Of a DNA stretch of 17,209 nt, positions 14,099 through 17,209 are shown one piece after another. The position numbers and the translations under genes are program-made. A model generated the notes under the pieces. That model made no database searches, was not told where the DNA came from, and worked only from the letters and a program-made list of their open reading frames with translations. The first letter of the stretch is position 1, and every line of letters begins with the position of its first letter. The DNA is from Gemmatimonadota bacterium. Lineage in GTDB: Bacteria; Gemmatimonadota; Gemmatimonadetes; Gemmatimonadales; GWC2-71-9. The stretch is taken from assembly GCA_025361465.1 (NCBI GenBank), contig JANYAG010000056.1, positions 1 to 17,209 on the forward strand. Reading direction: 5' to 3'.

Positions 14099-14545
14099 AT
14101 GACCGCAGCGCAAGCAACCGACCCGGCCGACGTGACCACGACCTACCATCGGGTGGACTACTCGGAGACCGACCAGATGGGTGTGGTCTATCACGCCCGG
14201 TACCTCGTCTGGCTCGACGTGGCCCGCACGGAGCACCTGCGCCGGTCGGGGTCGTCCTATCGCGACCTGGAGGAAGCGGGGCTGCGGCTGATGGTCTCCG
14301 AGGTCACCGTGCGCTACCGTCGCGCGGTCCGCTATGACGATCGGGTACGCGTCCGTACCTGGGTTCGGGACATCGCGTCCCGGCGGATCGTCTTTGGCTA
14401 TGCCGTCGAGCATGAAAAGCGGGGCGAGGTGCTGGCCACGGCAAGCACGGCCCTGCTCGTGATGTCCGCGGACTTCTCGTTCGCACGACTGCCCGAGGGC
14501 ATCGCAGACCGGCTTCGTCCCATTCCCGACGTGGTGCGCTTGTGA
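14099..14545 (+). CDS. YbgC-type acyl-CoA thioesterase (hotdog fold)
   Basis: This 148-residue hotdog-fold thioesterase resembles YbgC, which hydrolyses acyl-CoA thioesters and in Proteobacteria sits beside tol-pal. The signature YSETDQMGVVYHARYLVWLDVARTEHLR contains the conserved Asp25 (the active-site Asp of the DTD/ETD-xxGVVYH motif) and His32. The segment TVRYRRAVRYDDRVRVRTWV is also typical. The ATG has AAAGG (14088-14092) 6 bases upstream. It is divergent from the lpxH-like gene with only 17 bases between starts, so its promoter, if any, lies inside that gene. Its stop overlaps the next GTG start (GTGA). No tol-pal genes are in the window. The exact substrate is unknown. Confidence 0.9.
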   Translation: MTAAQATDPADVTTTYHRVDYSETDQMGVVYHARYLVWLDVARTEHLRRSGSSYRDLEEAGLRLMVSEVTVRYRRAVRYDDRVRVRTWVRDIASRRIVFGYAVEHEKRGEVLATASTALLVMSADFSFARLPEGIADRLRPIPDVVRL

Positions 14546-16581
14546 CAATTCGTGGCGCGGTGATCGTGATGCTCGTGGCGGTCCTGTGCGCCTCTCCCAG
14601 CGCCCGGCTCGCTGCCCAGGATCCGGCGTTGGTGGAAGCGCTCGCCCCGTTGCTCAGGGCGCAGGACCGGAAGGCCTTCGACCAGGAACTGTTCGAAACC
14701 GCCTCCCTCCATCCCGAGGCGGTCGTCCGGCGCTCGGTGGCGCTGGCCATCGGCCGGATCGGCGACCGGCAGGGCAGCGCCATCCTCCTGCGCATGCTCG
14801 ACGACCGCGATTCGACGGTCGTCATCGAAGTGATGTTCGCCCTCGGTCTCCTGCGCGATACCACGACGGTCGACCCGATCATTCGCCGCCTCAAGTCGAC
14901 CGATTCGCTGAGCAATGGGGCCGTGGCCGAGGCCGCGACAGCGCTCATTCGCCTCGGCACGCCGACCGCCAGGAACTTCGTCGAGTCGGTGCTCAAGTCG
15001 TCGATCGAGCTTTCGCGAACCCGGCGACAGGCCTTCATCCCCAATGCGGTGCTCGATGCCTGGCGCTTTGGTGCGAACATGCCGGCGGACGCGATCCTCC
15101 CGTTCGTGAGCGACACGTCGAACGACCTGCGGTGGCGCGCGCTCTATTCGCTCGGTCGTGCCCGGGCTCCCGTCGGCGGCAAGGTGATCCTGCGTGCCGC
15201 CACGGAACCACAGCCGATCCTGCGCGAAGCGGCGGTGAAGGCCTTGGTGCGGCGGATGGCCGACAGCGCTGCGCTGCCGCTGGCCAGCGTGCGCGGTGCC
15301 TTGCTGCGCGGCTTCGACGATGAACGACCCGGAGTCAGGATCAACGCCCTGGGCGCCGCGGCCAGCTTCGCCGATTCGAGTTATGCGGCGCGGACGGCGT
15401 CCCTGCTCGGAGATCCGGACCAGAACGTTCGCGTGGCGGCGGCCACGGCGCTCGGTGAGATGAAGAGTCCGGCCTCTGCCATCGCGCTTGCGGCGGCGTT
15501 CGACAAGAAGGGGGCGAGCTGGGCGCTGCGACGAGCGTCGCTCGCGGCGCTCGCGCGCCTCGACACGGCGGCGTTCGCCCCGCGCGCGGCCGGGTGGCTG
15601 GGGAGTCCTGACCTCCGCGATCGTCTCAGTGCCCTGGCGGCGTGGGGGAGCATCAATAGTGCGGATCCTGCCGTCTTCCGCACCGCGCTCACTGACCCCG
15701 ACGCCACGGTCCAGTCGGCCGCGCTCGCGGCGTGGCAGTCCGCGGCCCCTCGGGGAGATTCCTCGGTAGCCTCCGCGGCACGAGCGAGACTGACCAGCAC
15801 CAGCGCCGAGCTTCGCGCCGGCGCCGCCGAGGCATTGCGCGCGACGGCCACCCTGGCGGACCTCGACCCATTGCTCGCGGCATGGCGGCTCAGCGCGAGC
15901 GAAGGCGATCCCAATGCCCGTCTGGCGGTCTTCCGCACCTTGCGCGAGCTGGCACGCCGCAATCCCGAGGTCATGACTCGGCTCGAGGAGCCGACACGAC
16001 GGAGCTTCCTGTCCCGGCCAGGGGATGCGCTAGTTCGGCGCGAAGCGGAGCTGAATTGGCCCGCCGTGGCCGCCCAATGGGGTCCGGCGAGCCCGCTCGA
16101 GACGGGGCGTTCGCTGGAGGATTATCGCGGCATCGTGCGCACGTTGATGCTGGCCAAGGTGAACCCGCACGTCACGATCGAGCTCGATGGATACGGCACC
16201 ATCGACATCGAGTTGCTGGCACACGATTCCCCGCTGACGGTGGCCAATTTCCTGCGGCTGGTCGACCGGCACTACTTCGACGGCATCCGCTGGCATCGCG
16301 TGGTACCCAACTTTGTGGTCCAGACCGGCGACCCGAGCGGCACCGGCAACGGAGGTCCTGGCTGGGTCATTCGTGACGAGATCAACCGCCGGAGGTACGA
16401 TGTGCCGGTGGTTGGCATGGCGCTCTCCGGTCCGGATACCGGAGGCAGCCAGTGGTTCATCAATCTCAGCGCTCAGCCGCACCTCGATGGTGGCTACACC
16501 ATCTTCGGTCAGGTGAGCGGGAGCTATGCTCCGCTCTACCGGATTGTCCAGGGTGATCTCATCCGCACGATTCACCGGTAG
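14542..16581 (+). CDS. Secreted HEAT-repeat protein with C-terminal cyclophilin-type PPIase domain
   Basis: The 679-residue protein has a signal peptide (about 1-26, ending SARLAAQ) and a helical-repeat region (about 35-500). There, two-helix units with HEAT character recur (for example AVVRRSVALAIGRIGD, VRINALGAAASFAD, NVRVAAATALGEM). A cyclophilin domain follows (about 540-679). The PPIase core reads IRWHRVVPNFVVQTGDP, with Arg586, Phe591 and Gln594 matching the catalytic Arg55, Phe60 and Gln63 of human cyclophilin A. SQWFINLS and LDGGYTIFG are also present. The likely site is the periplasm, where the HEAT solenoid would bind clients or partners and the PPIase would isomerise proline bonds; that division of labour is inferred. 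The GTG start forms a GTGA overlap with the thioesterase stop. Confidence 0.9.
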   Translation: MTIRGAVIVMLVAVLCASPSARLAAQDPALVEALAPLLRAQDRKAFDQELFETASLHPEAVVRRSVALAIGRIGDRQGSAILLRMLDDRDSTVVIEVMFALGLLRDTTTVDPIIRRLKSTDSLSNGAVAEAATALIRLGTPTARNFVESVLKSSIELSRTRRQAFIPNAVLDAWRFGANMPADAILPFVSDTSNDLRWRALYSLGRARAPVGGKVILRAATEPQPILREAAVKALVRRMADSAALPLASVRGALLRGFDDERPGVRINALGAAASFADSSYAARTASLLGDPDQNVRVAAATALGEMKSPASAIALAAAFDKKGASWALRRASLAALARLDTAAFAPRAAGWLGSPDLRDRLSALAAWGSINSADPAVFRTALTDPDATVQSAALAAWQSAAPRGDSSVASAARARLTSTSAELRAGAAEALRATATLADLDPLLAAWRLSASEGDPNARLAVFRTLRELARRNPEVMTRLEEPTRRSFLSRPGDALVRREAELNWPAVAAQWGPASPLETGRSLEDYRGIVRTLMLAKVNPHVTIELDGYGTIDIELLAHDSPLTVANFLRLVDRHYFDGIRWHRVVPNFVVQTGDPSGTGNGGPGWVIRDEINRRRYDVPVVGMALSGPDTGGSQWFINLSAQPHLDGGYTIFGQVSGSYAPLYRIVQGDLIRTIHR

Positions 16582-16597
16582 CCGAGGGTTGAGTGTG

Positions 16598-16607
16598 CAC
16601 CCGGGTG
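16598..16607. other. 10-base perfect palindrome with flanking GTGT/ACAC
   Basis: CACCCGGGTG is self-complementary and is flanked by GTGT (16593-16596) and ACAC (16608-16611), making a near-symmetric site in the 43-base gap before the lipoprotein gene. It lacks a T-run, so it is not an intrinsic terminator. It could be a protein-binding site or a chance palindrome in GC-rich DNA. Confidence 0.3.
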
Positions 16608-16624
16608 ACACCACTTTGCGGACG

Positions 16625-17209
16625 ATGCGATTCCCCGTCCTGGCGTTCGCCGCGCTGCTCGTCGCCTGTACCGGGGCTCCCGCCTCGCTGGCCCCCGTGG
16701 GGATGATGCCGGTCTCGGCCGAGCAGGTGCAGGGCTGGGTCCGCGCGACCCTCCCCGGCGCGCCAACCTCGATCCAGTACGGCGCGGTCTTCACCGACCA
16801 GCACTCCGCCACATCCAAGGGGCGCGGGACGATCGCCATCCTGCCCGGGGATTCACTCAGGTTCGACTTTACGGGGCCCCTCGGCATGGGGCGCAGCGCC
16901 GCAGCGGTGGTGGGAGATTCGGCGCTCTGGGCGGAGCCAAAGGAAGATGTGGAAAAGCTCGTCCCCAGCTACCCGCTTCTCTGGGCGATGGTCGGGGTGG
17001 CCCGGCCGCCAGGTGCCGGAGACCGCCTTGTCGGCCTCCAGCGCGGTGAGATTACCGCCTGGCAGTACCTCGGCCCGGGCGATACCGTCACCTATGTGCG
17101 GACGATCAGGGAATTGCAAGTCGAGGTGCGGCGGGACGGGAGAGTGTTCGGCACGGTCACCACCACGTTCGGGGTCGATGGTGTAATCTCCAAGTCGCGC
17201 CTCGAAGTG
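16625..17209 (+). CDS. Outer-membrane-type lipoprotein, LolB/DUF4292-like, 3'-truncated
   Basis: This is an open frame of 195 codons from ATG 16625 to the window edge with no stop. It begins with a short lipoprotein signal, MRFPVLAFAALLVAC, in which the LVAC lipobox gives lipidated Cys15. The remainder alternates short strands (for example GRGTIAILPGDSLRFDFTGPLG, ALWAEPKED, LLWAMVGVARPP, LEVRR-like segments). This is consistent with the half-barrel LolA/LolB-type fold that shelters lipids or lipoproteins. No membrane helix follows the signal. The family call is tentative and based on pattern. An in-frame TTG at 16616 is possible but less likely, and no strong ribosome binding site is visible. 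It may be co-transcribed with the preceding HEAT/cyclophilin gene. Confidence 0.75.
   Translation, partial: MRFPVLAFAALLVACTGAPASLAPVGMMPVSAEQVQGWVRATLPGAPTSIQYGAVFTDQHSATSKGRGTIAILPGDSLRFDFTGPLGMGRSAAAVVGDSALWAEPKEDVEKLVPSYPLLWAMVGVARPPGAGDRLVGLQRGEITAWQYLGPGDTVTYVRTIRELQVEVRRDGRVFGTVTTTFGVDGVISKSRLEV

Noticed and set aside
16030..16887. 285-residue minus-strand frame over the cyclophilin end and lipoprotein start
   Set aside because: It is antisense to a clear PPIase domain and a lipobox signal peptide and shows no recognisable domain.
1..17209. Mobile element, prophage, defence system or biosynthetic cluster
   Set aside because: No transposase, integrase, phage, toxin-antitoxin or cluster-type genes were seen. 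Codon use is uniform and the gene order is that of a conserved housekeeping block.

Overview
The window is a dense, GC-rich block of bacterial housekeeping genes, nearly all on the + strand. Several things point to a diderm (outer-membrane) bacterium of the Gemmatimonadota type: uniformly GC-rich codon use, secreted proteins whose signal peptides end in Ala-Ala-Gln or Leu-Ala-Gln, an LpxH-like lipid A enzyme, a LolB-like lipoprotein, and a HEAT-repeat/cyclophilin fusion. The phylum is an inference from style and gene order; no rRNA or other phylogenetic marker was compared.

Region 1 (1-886) holds the 3' part of pgeF and a 175-base spacer. The spacer contains short heptamer repeats in inverted orientation, a candidate sigma70 promoter (780-808), and a strong intrinsic-terminator-like hairpin (842-865) between that promoter and rimP. 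This could attenuate the whole operon downstream.

Region 2 (887-11485) is one continuous likely operon for translation, transcription and secretion: rimP, nusA, an L7Ae/YlxQ-like RNA-binding protein gene, infB, rbfA, truB, ribF, secD, secF and tatD. Genes overlap or are separated by 10 bases or fewer, so translational coupling is likely. The rimP-nusA-ylxQ-infB-rbfA-truB-ribF core is the classical bacterial nusA-infB cluster: 30S maturation, transcription termination and antitermination, initiation, tRNA pseudouridylation and flavin cofactor synthesis. secD and secF then encode the accessory part of the Sec translocon. truB appears to start at a CTG codon inside a CTGA overlap with the rbfA stop.

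Region 3 (11486-12545) starts with six tandem heptamers of the CCAGTCA type immediately after the tatD stop, then ridA. Next comes a complete selenocysteine tRNA gene (selC, 11935-12029) with a UCA anticodon, 8-bp acceptor stem, 6-bp D stem and long variable arm. It implies that the organism decodes UGA as selenocysteine. A small secreted/membrane protein with a PGWGQ motif follows.

Region 4 (12545-17209) holds murI (peptidoglycan D-Glu supply), the only minus-strand gene (lpxH-like), a YbgC-type thioesterase, a secreted HEAT-repeat/cyclophilin fusion, and the start of a lipoprotein gene that runs off the end of the window. Most of these act in the cell envelope.

I see no mobile element, CRISPR array, phage gene or unfamiliar multi-gene system. 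The items most worth a second look are the tRNA-Sec, the putative attenuator ahead of rimP-nusA, the heptamer arrays and the truB start codon. No gap between genes exceeds 300 bases.
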